DNA of 22,114 bases from assembly GCA_031279965.1 (NCBI GenBank), contig JAITHM010000120.1:1-22114 (forward strand), in the 5' to 3' direction. This document shows positions 7,403-15,382 of this stretch, in pieces. The position numbers and the translations under genes were made by a program. Source of the stretch: Spirochaetaceae bacterium. GTDB lineage: Bacteria > Spirochaetota > Spirochaetia > Treponematales > Breznakiellaceae. The notes under the pieces are model-generated. The model was given only the letters and a program-made list of their open reading frames with translations, did not search any database and was not told the origin of the DNA. Each line of letters opens with the position of its first letter. Positions within the stretch are counted from its first letter, which is position 1.

Positions 7403-10285
7403 ATGGAAAGAGAGCATCTTGTGCGCTTAAGAGCACACCGCAATAGTCTTCTATCGGCATTTTATCTCGTAAGCTTTATCCTGTTTCTTGCCCCAGGCGT
7501 TCTCTGCTTTGCCGGTGGAAGATCTGATCCCAGCATGAAGTCAGCGCAGACTACGGCGAAAACAATGCCGGAACGCCTTGGCGGACTTATCACTGCCGGC
7601 AAAATTGAAGACGCGAAGTCTTTTTTTATTTCGGAAATGCAGCCCAATGATACCGCGCCCGATGGGAAAACCGCCGCTCACTATGCCGCGCTTGCCCGTA
7701 ACAGCGATCTTGCGGATTTTTTTATCAGGCTTGGGACGCACGCCGGAGATGCTGATAGTGAAGGGAATTCGCCGCTTAATATCAGCGCGGTATTAAACGA
7801 CGAAAAAACCGCTGCCGTATTCGTAAGAAACAATGCCAGCATCCATCATAAAGGTTCTGACGGGGGAACGCCTGCCCAGCTTGCCGTAAAGCCGGAAAAC
7901 AGCCTGCTGCTTGACGCGATGCTTACCGGAACAACGCTTGTTTCAGCGGATGAAAATGGCAATACAATCCTTCATCTTGCTGCTGATATTGAAAATCTTG
8001 CTGCTATTGATACGATTATCAGGGCGGCGCGGGATTCGCGGGGATCTGTGCTCCAGACAATGATAAACCGGAAGAACAGTCTTGGCAGGACGGCGCTGGA
8101 TTTGTGTTTTTCCCATCGTAATTCAAAAACAGCGGCATCTGCTTCAGCGGCAATTATCACCGCCGGCGGCTCGTCAAATGATCCTTTTTTTCCGGTTTTT
8201 GCCCCTGCTGTCCGTATTTTGAACTACAATCTTCGGGCTTCCAACGGTATTTCACCGTTGCATTATGCCGTGCGGGAACGGTATAGCGGCTGGACAGACT
8301 ATCTTCTTGAAAAAAAAGCTGATCCCAACATTAAAAGCACTTCTGGTGACACACCGCTTATCGAGGCGGCTCGTATTGGTGATGTCGCCGCATTACGTAT
8401 GCTGATTAACGCCGGCGCTCAGGTGAACACGCAGGATGCTCAGGGAAATACGGCAATGCACATTGCAATACCTGCTGCCGTACATCATGAGGCATTGCAG
8501 CTTTTGCTTGATAATAATGGAAATCCCAATATTCGTGATATGCGGGGAGATTCTCCTGCACATATCGTTATTGATCTTGACCGTCCGCCGGATGTGCTGG
8601 AAATACTCCTTTCCCGCCATGCCGATGTTTCCATCCATAATATTGAAGGCAAAACACCGCTCTTTGTCGCCGTTGAAAAAAACCGCATGGCGCTTATTCC
8701 GCTTTTGCTCAACTATCGTTCTGATATTTTTGCCGCGACAAACGACGGTGTTACACCGTTTGAAAAGGCGTTGCAATCCAATAGTACGGCGCTTGATCAG
8801 ATGATTACTGACGAAACTGTGCAGCGCAGTGATAATGGGGGGAATACCCTTCTTCTTGCTGCGGTACGCCTTCGGGCAAGCGCCGATATTGTTCGCCGTA
8901 TTCTCGACAAAAATGCTGCCGTTAATGCTCGAAATCAGGAAGGTGACACGGCGCTTCATCTTGCTGTACGGCAGAATGATGCGGCAACGGGCGAATTACT
9001 TCTCTCTCGGGGTGCCGATGTGTTTCTTCAAAATGCAAAAGGTGAAAGCCCCCTTTCACTTACTTTTTTTGGACGGGGTGGAGTTCGTGAGTGGATGTTT
9101 GTTCCTTCCGTGCTGAGCGCACGGGACGGCCAGGGCCGGACTATCCTCCATCTTGCTGCGGAGTGGAAGCTTGATCAGGTAATTCCTGTTATTGTATCGC
9201 GGGGCGCGATAATTGACGCCCAGAATGTTCTTGGAGAAACGCCGCTTTTTGTTGCTGTGCGTAATGATTCTGCTTCGACCGTGCGTGCGTTATTGCAGGC
9301 AGGCGCGGCGCTGAATGGCCGCGATACACTGGGCAATACGGCGCTTCATACGGCAGTGCGTTTTGAAGCGAATGCGGCGGCCGAGGCGCTGATTAACGCA
9401 AAAATAGACATTAACGCCTATAATCTTACCGGTAATACACCGCTCCACGAAGCGGTACGGCTGGGGAAGTATTCTCTGGTAAATCTTCTTGTTCAGCGTG
9501 GTGCAAATTCTGAAATGCGGGATGCGGAAGGAAACACACCACTTATGTGTGCGGTGACAGGCGGCAACTTTAGAATTGCCGACCATCTTGTCCGCGCCAA
9601 TGCCGATGTAAATGCTCGTAATAACGAGGGGGCAACGCCGTTAATTATCGCTGTTCAAAATGAACGCAGTGATCTTGTTGCACTGTTGCTTGACCATCAG
9701 GCTCAGATTCACGCCCGGGATGCTGATGGAGAAAGTCCTTTTACTACGGCGCTTCGTGTCTCTCACCGCATGGTTCTGTCACTGCTTTCTAAAGGCCGCG
9801 ATCAGACAGATGATGAGGGACGTTCGCCGCTGCACATTGCTCTTATGGTAAGAAAAAATGAGGCTGAAATTGAAGCGATTACCGGTTGGGTTGGAATACG
9901 CCAACTTAATGTTGTTGACCGGGAAGGACGAACTCCGCTTCGGTATGCGGTTGATATGAGCAATTGGGAGGCGGCAAAATTTCTTACCGATCAAGGAGCC
10001 AATGTTTATTCGGTTGCCCGGGACGGCAAAACGCCTGCTGAGATTGCGCTTGCGACTGGCAACCGCGAGGCAGTGCGGGCTCTTTTTGGCGGTAAGGCAA
10101 TAGCGGCAAGTGATCAGGCGGGCAATACAGCACTTCATTATGCCGCCCGGCTTGGACTTACTGACATCATCTTCTTCTTAATCGAAATGGGTGCCCAACG
10201 CGACCGCCGCAACACATCCGGTGAGACAGCCGCCGACATAGCTAACCGGTGGGGTAATACCGAAGCAGCGGCAACACTTCGGTAA
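7403..10285 (+). CDS. Exported protein with ~26 ankyrin repeats
   Basis: Very long ankyrin-repeat protein of about 960 residues. A basic N-terminus is followed by a hydrophobic stretch (about residues 16-36, LVSFILFLAPGVLC), which looks like a Sec signal peptide with cleavage near CFA-GG, so the protein is probably periplasmic or surface exposed. I count about 26 ankyrin starts of the form G-x-T/S-P-L-H, among them GNTALH, GDTPLI, GKTPLF and GETAAD, at roughly 33-residue spacing to the very C-terminus. No enzymatic domain is visible, so its role is presumably protein binding. ATG 7403 has a CGAGGA about ten bases upstream. Starts further upstream (for example 7310) overlap epmA and add residues before the signal peptide. 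pncC follows three bases after the stop. Confidence 0.9.
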   Translation: MEREHLVRLRAHRNSLLSAFYLVSFILFLAPGVLCFAGGRSDPSMKSAQTTAKTMPERLGGLITAGKIEDAKSFFISEMQPNDTAPDGKTAAHYAALARNSDLADFFIRLGTHAGDADSEGNSPLNISAVLNDEKTAAVFVRNNASIHHKGSDGGTPAQLAVKPENSLLLDAMLTGTTLVSADENGNTILHLAADIENLAAIDTIIRAARDSRGSVLQTMINRKNSLGRTALDLCFSHRNSKTAASASAAIITAGGSSNDPFFPVFAPAVRILNYNLRASNGISPLHYAVRERYSGWTDYLLEKKADPNIKSTSGDTPLIEAARIGDVAALRMLINAGAQVNTQDAQGNTAMHIAIPAAVHHEALQLLLDNNGNPNIRDMRGDSPAHIVIDLDRPPDVLEILLSRHADVSIHNIEGKTPLFVAVEKNRMALIPLLLNYRSDIFAATNDGVTPFEKALQSNSTALDQMITDETVQRSDNGGNTLLLAAVRLRASADIVRRILDKNAAVNARNQEGDTALHLAVRQNDAATGELLLSRGADVFLQNAKGESPLSLTFFGRGGVREWMFVPSVLSARDGQGRTILHLAAEWKLDQVIPVIVSRGAIIDAQNVLGETPLFVAVRNDSASTVRALLQAGAALNGRDTLGNTALHTAVRFEANAAAEALINAKIDINAYNLTGNTPLHEAVRLGKYSLVNLLVQRGANSEMRDAEGNTPLMCAVTGGNFRIADHLVRANADVNARNNEGATPLIIAVQNERSDLVALLLDHQAQIHARDADGESPFTTALRVSHRMVLSLLSKGRDQTDDEGRSPLHIALMVRKNEAEIEAITGWVGIRQLNVVDREGRTPLRYAVDMSNWEAAKFLTDQGANVYSVARDGKTPAEIALATGNREAVRALFGGKAIAASDQAGNTALHYAARLGLTDIIFFLIEMGAQRDRRNTSGETAADIANRWGNTEAAATLR

Positions 10286-10288
10286 TCA

Positions 10289-10780
10289 ATGTGTACTGCC
10301 GCTGCTCTTATTACCAGGCTTAAAACTGCTTCTTTAACGCTTGTTATCGCTGAGTCATGCAGCGGGGGGCTTGTAGCTGATGCTTTTGCCTGCGTTCCCG
10401 GTGCATCAGCTGTCTTATGGGGCTCGTTTGTAAGTTATTCATACAAAGCAAAAGAGATGATGCTGGGAATTAAGCATGATATTCTTGAAAGTGCCGGCGC
10501 GGTGAGCGATATGACAGCCTGTGCAATGGTTTGCGGAGCGTTGGGAAATTCTACGGCAGATATAGCACTTTCAGTAACAGGCATTGCCGGGCCGGATGGC
10601 GATGGGTCGGATAATCCTGCCGGTACTGTGTGGATTGGTGTTGGCCGGCGCGGCGGTGAAGCGCACGCGCAGCGATTTTTTTTCCCGGGGAGCCGTGCAG
10701 AAGTTCGCAGTGCCGCGGTAAAGACGGCGCTTTACACACTTGATTCTTTTTTGAAAGAGGAAGTTTACAATGCGGTATGA
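10289..10780 (+). CDS. pncC: Nicotinamide-nucleotide amidase (CinA C-terminal domain, PncC)
   Basis: Stand-alone CinA C-terminal domain of 163 residues, the usual size for PncC, which deamidates NMN to nicotinate mononucleotide in pyridine-nucleotide salvage. Family motifs are clear: AESCSGG (residues 21-27) with the probable nucleophile Ser23, SYKAKEMMLGI with the conserved Lys, VTGIAGPDGDG, NPAGTVWIGV, and the C-terminal R-x-x-V/A-x-x-x-A-L helix. The N-terminal molybdopterin-binding-like domain of full-length CinA is absent. It follows the ankyrin gene by three bases without a strong Shine-Dalgarno, so coupled translation is likely, and it overlaps the next gene by 11 bases. A T8 run (10676-10683) encodes part of RFFFPG. 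Confidence 0.93.
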   Translation: MCTAAALITRLKTASLTLVIAESCSGGLVADAFACVPGASAVLWGSFVSYSYKAKEMMLGIKHDILESAGAVSDMTACAMVCGALGNSTADIALSVTGIAGPDGDGSDNPAGTVWIGVGRRGGEAHAQRFFFPGSRAEVRSAAVKTALYTLDSFLKEEVYNAV

Positions 10781-10997
10781 ACAAGTACGCGAAATTTTTA
10801 ATAAATGTTCAGGAAACCAAATGCGCGATGTTTTTATTGATGAGATTGAAACAGATGATTTGGACAAATATATTGAACGCTACCTTACAGGCGGAACGGT
10901 GCTTTCCCAAAAATCGGTAAGCGGTACAGGTACAATCATATATGATCTTGAAATTGACGGCCTTAAACAGCGTATTGCATTTACATTAGCGGATTAA
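10770..10997 (+). CDS. Unrecognised 75-residue cytoplasmic protein
   Basis: I do not recognise a family. The ORF starts inside the end of pncC (11-base overlap) and has AGAGGAAG about seven bases upstream of ATG 10770, which supports real translation coupled to pncC. The product is acidic in its first half (MRYEQVREIFNKC, then DEIETDDLDKYIERYL). The second half reads as alternating beta strands (GTIIYDLEIDGLKQRIAFTL). No signal peptide, membrane segment or metal motif is seen. The last 12 bases overlap the 3' end of the convergent lipoprotein gene. The good Shine-Dalgarno and codon use like its neighbours argue for a real gene. Confidence 0.75.
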   Translation: MRYEQVREIFNKCSGNQMRDVFIDEIETDDLDKYIERYLTGGTVLSQKSVSGTGTIIYDLEIDGLKQRIAFTLAD

Positions 10998-11339
10998 ATC
11001 AACATTGCTTAACTCGCGGCGTATTCCAATATGTTTGTTATTTGCAAGCACTATATCAGTAAGATTTAAAGTGCCTCGAACAGTTACTGTTTTTTGAAGG
11101 TACATGGAAAAATACGCAGCCTCATTCGCAGCAATATACCAGTCATTATCATCAATATCGCTTATAACGACTTCTGTCCAGGGCTCATTGCCCACCCGGC
11201 GGACCGTACCGCTTACTTCAATATGCTGACCATTGCGGAATTTCCCATCTTTTTTTGCACAAGCGCTCAAAGGGATGGCCAGTAAGGCGCACAACACAAG
11301 TGCTGCACAGCGGTTCATTATCATTGTTAAGAGCGTCAT
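10986..11339 (-). CDS. Small lipoprotein with an OB-fold-like domain
   Basis: Predicted lipoprotein: a hydrophobic signal ends in AIPLSAC, a near-perfect lipobox, followed by a short charged linker. The remaining ~85 residues have a beta-rich pattern (IEVSGTVRRVGNEPWTEVVI, then KTVTVRGTLNLTDI) that resembles small bacterial OB-fold domains. That fold call is inference. The start is uncertain. ATG 11339 (117 residues) and ATG 11318 (110 residues, ideal 20-residue signal) lack good Shine-Dalgarno sites. ATG 11420 has a GGAG upstream but would give a 53-residue pre-Cys leader and overlap the preceding gene by 14 bases. It is the last gene of the ilvE-thrA cluster and converges on the pncC unit. 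Confidence 0.75.
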   Translation of the reverse strand: MTLLTMIMNRCAALVLCALLAIPLSACAKKDGKFRNGQHIEVSGTVRRVGNEPWTEVVISDIDDNDWYIAANEAAYFSMYLQKTVTVRGTLNLTDIVLANNKHIGIRRELSNVDLIR

Positions 11340-11365
11340 TAACTTTGCATTCTCTCTGAAACATC

Positions 11366-11384
11366 GCGCTCTATCCTTGAGCGC
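11366..11384 (-). repeat. Intercistronic 6-bp hairpin
   Basis: GCGCTC and GAGCGC form perfect inverted copies around seven bases, between the stop of the M30-like gene (11407) and the lipoprotein start. No T-tract follows on the - strand, so an mRNA-stabilising or processing hairpin is more likely than a terminator. Confidence 0.4.
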
Positions 11385-11406
11385 ACATGAGTTAATCAGC
11401 GCTTCC

Positions 11407-12876
11407 CTAAAATTGGACATCTACCATGCTCCGGAAACGAGGGGTAAATCCAGGATCTGCTGTTCTTGCTCCAGGAGTTACACGAAATGAAGAACTCGCC
11501 TGCGGTTTTCCTATTGGTACAATCCCTGCAGCAGAGGCTGTTGGATGGTTGTTGTTGCTAATGTTCACAATAAGCAACACATCAGGAGCACCGTAGCTTG
11601 ATATAATCTGCGGAACACCGCCGCTGGTTTCAAAAGAATAGTATTCAATGGAACTGCCAGTTCCCATAATACTAGCGCTGGTTAATGCCGTTCCAACGCA
11701 AGCTATAATGCCTTCGCCGCCTCTAAAATTAACCCGGTCAGCCTGGGCCGCTGTGGAATTAAATGGGGAAATAAGAGCTGTTACCGAAGGAAGACTTGGA
11801 TTTTGCGTGGCAATTACAGCATTAACATCACTAATCGTAGCATCAATAAGTCCGCGGAACGTTGCATCACCTCCATACCCAACAATATCACCGGTATTAG
11901 TGTAATAATAGTTGGACGCAAACCACGCACGTACAAGCTCTGCCCAGGTTAAGGGTGGAGCAGTTGGCGCAAAAGCATTAAGGGCGTTTGTAACTGCCGA
12001 AAAATTAGAACCAGGCTCGTCGAGGATGTCTTTATAGATCTTATAAGGAGTAGAACCAGCAACAGTTGGATTAAGCCGCGCAGCTTGTATCCGCAGCCAT
12101 TGAAAAAAAAGATATGCTGTCGAATAATCAGCAAGCGTATTTTCCCAGACAAAAAAGGTGTCTTTAACGGTATCTTTCGATGTTCCCAGCAAAAGATTAT
12201 TATACAAATAATTTACATATTTTATCCTGTCGTTGGGGTCTCCCGCATAAATATATTCGGCGGCGGTCGAAAGGCCTTCGTTAATCCAGGTGTCTTTAAT
12301 TGAATGCGCTGATGGCTTACGCGCCACCGTCTGCGAATAATTAATAAGATGTTGAAGTTCGTGGGCGATTGTCGCGTAAAAAGCAGGCGTATTCGGCGTT
12401 TGCGGATTAATGTCGATATAAAGCATATCCGCGCCATTTGAATATTGGTATGTTGCAGGATCTCGCATTTGATCAGGTTGAAAATATCCCCCTACATACG
12501 GATCGCTTCCTCCGCTATAGGAATCTTTTACATCAAGCAGCAGGAGTATTACCTTCCCATTTCCGTCAACGTCTTCAATAGCGCCAAAAGCATCGAGCAT
12601 TTGGGCATGAATATTAGTATCATACTCGTTTGCTATGGCTGTGCCCATTGCCTCATCAATAGAGGAACCTTTTTCAGCATAAACAATACATGAGGTTCCT
12701 TCAGCTACCAAATTTGAATGTACCCGATACCAACTGCTGTCGTTTACACGCAACGCCCAGAAATCGCCCGGCCCGAATTCTTCATCATTAGTTTTTTTGC
12801 TTGCATCGCTCCCAAGTATTGCGCATGAAGAAGCACATATTACGAACAGAATAATACTGAGTTTGTGTATATTCAC
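11407..12876 (-). CDS. Zinc metallopeptidase lipoprotein, M30 (hyicolysin)-like
   Basis: Secreted metallopeptidase of 489 residues. The signal ends in FVICASSC with lipid-attachment Cys18, so it is probably envelope anchored. The zinc site is plain: AHELQHLINY gives His172, Glu173 and His176, and WINEGLSTAAEY supplies Glu200 as the probable third ligand, the arrangement of gluzincins. Spacing and the upstream segment (EDVDGNGKVILLLLDV, then SNGADMLYIDIN) match the M30/hyicolysin-like group. The start is GTG 12876, backed by an AGAAGGAG about eight bases upstream. It begins 29 bases after thrA, so it is probably co-transcribed. The substrate is unknown. Confidence 0.85.
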   Translation of the reverse strand: MNIHKLSIILFVICASSCAILGSDASKKTNDEEFGPGDFWALRVNDSSWYRVHSNLVAEGTSCIVYAEKGSSIDEAMGTAIANEYDTNIHAQMLDAFGAIEDVDGNGKVILLLLDVKDSYSGGSDPYVGGYFQPDQMRDPATYQYSNGADMLYIDINPQTPNTPAFYATIAHELQHLINYSQTVARKPSAHSIKDTWINEGLSTAAEYIYAGDPNDRIKYVNYLYNNLLLGTSKDTVKDTFFVWENTLADYSTAYLFFQWLRIQAARLNPTVAGSTPYKIYKDILDEPGSNFSAVTNALNAFAPTAPPLTWAELVRAWFASNYYYTNTGDIVGYGGDATFRGLIDATISDVNAVIATQNPSLPSVTALISPFNSTAAQADRVNFRGGEGIIACVGTALTSASIMGTGSSIEYYSFETSGGVPQIISSYGAPDVLLIVNISNNNHPTASAAGIVPIGKPQASSSFRVTPGARTADPGFTPRFRSMVDVQF

Positions 12877-12905
12877 TGGTTATACTCCTTCTATCAATAT
12901 ATAAA

Positions 12906-15338
12906 TTATGTCCCTGCTCCGGCAATACGGACAATATCGGCAAAGACACCGCCGGCGGTAACTGCCGCTCCGGCACCCGGCCCTTTAATGACCATAGGGA
13001 GTTCAACATAACGGTCGCTGGTAATAACAACAATATTATCAGCACCGGTAAGAGAACAAAACGGGCTGTTTGACGGCTCTGCACGAAGGGTAAGTTTTGC
13101 CGTTCCGTTTTCAACAACGGCAATGTACCGCAGCGCCTTACCCTGGGCGGCAGCGCTGACCCTGCTTTGCTCAAAGGCGGCATCGGCTTTTTCAAGCTCT
13201 ACCCAGAATTCGTCCACCGTACGCGCCGTAAAACAGGCTTCAGGCAGGATTGGCTCAACAGAAACATCGGCAAATTCAAGCGGCATGCCACATTCCCGGG
13301 CAAGTATCAGCGCTTTTCGCGCCGCGTCCATCGCGTTAAGATCATCGCGTGGATCAGGTTCCGTGTAACCTTGTGCCTGCGCTTCCCGTACCAGTGCGGA
13401 AAAAGGCTTTGTTCCATCAAAATTGTTAAAGATAAAACTTAACGTGCCGGAAAGCACCGCTTCAATGCGGCGCACGGTATCTCCCGCAAGATGAAGGTCG
13501 CGTATCGTCGAGATAACCGGCAGTCCGGCACATACGGTTACCTCGTATAGATAGGGAACGCCCCGCGCCCGTGCAATATCGCTAAGTTCGCGGTAATAGG
13601 CGAGCGAGCCTGAATTTGCCTTCTTGTTGGGGGTAATTACGGGAATTGATGCGCGGAGTATTTCAGCGTAATTCAGCGCAACATCGGCATTGGCGGTGCA
13701 GTCACAAAATGCAGTATTGGGAAGATTTTCTGTTTTCATCCGTGAGATAAAGCGGGAAATATCAAAATCTTCTCCTTTGTCAAGATGTGTTTTTGCCTGC
13801 TGAACATCGATGCCGTCACTGTCAAAGAGCATTTTCCGCGAATTGGCAATGCCGGCCAATGTTATTCTGATTTTATATTTGGCGGCCAACGTTTCCCGTT
13901 GGCGAGCGATCTGATCAAGCAAGGTGCCGCCAATAAGACCAAGGCCAACAAGGTAAAGGTTTACCGAACGGACTCCCGACAAAAAGAATGCTTCATGAAT
14001 ACAATTGAGTGCTTTTGAAACATCGTGTTGGGCGATAACAAGCGAAATATTGATCTCCGACGAACCTTGTGCAATAGCAATAACATTAATCCCGTTACGG
14101 CCCAGGGCGGAAAAAATCCGGGCGCTAATGCCAGATGTGCTTTTCATTCTCGCACCGACGGCGGCAATAACAGAACGCTTCACTTCAATGACAGGCTTGT
14201 TAAGCGCTCCTTCGGCAATTTCACGGTCAAACTCAGTGTGAATGGCATCTGCTGCGCGTTCTCCGTCTTCCGGCTGTACCGCAAAACAGATTGAATGTTC
14301 GCTCGATGCCTGTGTTATCAAAATGATATTGATGTTTTGGCGGGAAAGCGCGCTAAAAAGCCGTGTAGCAAAACCTGCTGATCCCGCCATGCCGGCCCCT
14401 TCTACACGGAGCAATGTGATATTGGAAATCGACGAAATGCCTTTTACTGGCCATGCCCCCTCAGATTCTTCGGCGCTGATGAGCGTTCCCGGATGCTCCG
14501 GCTTGAACGTATTGAGTATTTTGATGGGAATATTTTTTTCCAGTGCGGGAAGTACTGTAGGAGGGTGAAGAACCTTTGCCCCAAAATGGGAAAGCTCCAT
14601 TGCTTCGGTATAGCTTAACCGTTCAATAGTAAAAGCATCTTTTACCCGCTTGGGGTCGCAAGTTTGAACACCGTCAACATCAGTCCAAATTTCAATAGCC
14701 TGGGCTTCAAGCGCCGCACCGTAGACTGCCGCGCTTAAATCGGAACCGCCGCGCCCCAGCGTGGTTGTTGCCCCATCGAGCGTGCTGCCAATGAATCCCG
14801 AAGCAACAGCAAGACGCTGTGGGCATTTTCTAATGTTTTCCGACGTTTCTTTCGCAAGAACGCGGGCTCTTCCAAAAGCATCATCGGTTTTGATGACCAG
14901 ACGTGAATCAAGATAATATGCGTCAAGTCCCCGTGCGCGGAAGATCTGCGCGATAAGCGCCGCGGAAAGGCGCTCTCCAAAACTCATCACCCAGTCAAGT
15001 GTGCGCGGCGAAAGTTCGCCAAGTATACCAATGCTTTCAAGTATGCGGGAAAGTTCTGCAAGTTCATGTTCTATTTCGGCACAGGCGGCATCGTATTCAG
15101 ATCCCGAAAGAAAATGCGCGGCGCACGAGATATGGCGCATCCGTAGTGCTTCAATGCCCGCTTGATGCTCTGCCACACCCCGTGCCAAACTGATAAGCAT
15201 ATCTGTAACACCGGAAAACGCCGATACAACAACTATGCGCACCTTGTCCGCGTGCCGTTCGTCTTGGATAATAGCAGCCGCTTGTGCAATCGCCTCTGGT
15301 GTTCCCACAGACGTGCCGCCAAATTTTAACACCAGCAT
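12906..15338 (-). CDS. thrA: Bifunctional aspartokinase / homoserine dehydrogenase
   Basis: Fused enzyme catalysing the first step (aspartate to aspartyl phosphate) and third step (aspartate semialdehyde to homoserine) of threonine/methionine synthesis. The 810-residue length is close to E. coli ThrA (820). Order: aspartokinase about 1-290 with KFGGTSVG (5-12), GRGGSDLSAA (196-204) and EIWTDVDGVQTCDPK (216-230); paired ACT domains about 305-455, the usual seat of feedback inhibition; then homoserine dehydrogenase from about 461 with the NAD(P)-binding VGLGLIGG (464-471), GTLSFIFN (631-638) and the signature GYTEPDPRDDLNAMDAARK (657-675). ATG 15338 matches the family N-terminus exactly but lacks a strong Shine-Dalgarno. 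It lies 44 bases after the PQQ/HEAT gene. Confidence 0.96.
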   Translation of the reverse strand: MLVLKFGGTSVGTPEAIAQAAAIIQDERHADKVRIVVVSAFSGVTDMLISLARGVAEHQAGIEALRMRHISCAAHFLSGSEYDAACAEIEHELAELSRILESIGILGELSPRTLDWVMSFGERLSAALIAQIFRARGLDAYYLDSRLVIKTDDAFGRARVLAKETSENIRKCPQRLAVASGFIGSTLDGATTTLGRGGSDLSAAVYGAALEAQAIEIWTDVDGVQTCDPKRVKDAFTIERLSYTEAMELSHFGAKVLHPPTVLPALEKNIPIKILNTFKPEHPGTLISAEESEGAWPVKGISSISNITLLRVEGAGMAGSAGFATRLFSALSRQNINIILITQASSEHSICFAVQPEDGERAADAIHTEFDREIAEGALNKPVIEVKRSVIAAVGARMKSTSGISARIFSALGRNGINVIAIAQGSSEINISLVIAQHDVSKALNCIHEAFFLSGVRSVNLYLVGLGLIGGTLLDQIARQRETLAAKYKIRITLAGIANSRKMLFDSDGIDVQQAKTHLDKGEDFDISRFISRMKTENLPNTAFCDCTANADVALNYAEILRASIPVITPNKKANSGSLAYYRELSDIARARGVPYLYEVTVCAGLPVISTIRDLHLAGDTVRRIEAVLSGTLSFIFNNFDGTKPFSALVREAQAQGYTEPDPRDDLNAMDAARKALILARECGMPLEFADVSVEPILPEACFTARTVDEFWVELEKADAAFEQSRVSAAAQGKALRYIAVVENGTAKLTLRAEPSNSPFCSLTGADNIVVITSDRYVELPMVIKGPGAGAAVTAGGVFADIVRIAGAGT

Positions 15339-15364
15339 AGAGCACTAACTATAGAACATTCTCT

Positions 15365-15376
15365 TTGAAGCTTCAA
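15365..15376. repeat. 12-bp perfect palindrome before thrA
   Basis: TTGAAGCTTCAA is a perfect palindrome in the 44-base gap between the PQQ/HEAT gene and thrA, about 27 bases upstream of the thrA start. It has no T-tract on the - strand. It could bind a dimeric regulator or be a minor intercistronic hairpin. Evidence is limited to symmetry and position. Confidence 0.4.
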
Positions 15377-15382
15377 GGAGGT

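Noticed and set aside
7403..10285. DNA-level tandem repeats in the ankyrin gene
   Set aside because: Repeats are clear only at protein level. I saw no long near-identical DNA units that would mark recent duplication.
11340..11420. ATG 11420 as the lipoprotein start
   Set aside because: It has a GGAG upstream but would put 53 residues before the lipobox Cys. Kept only as an alternative.
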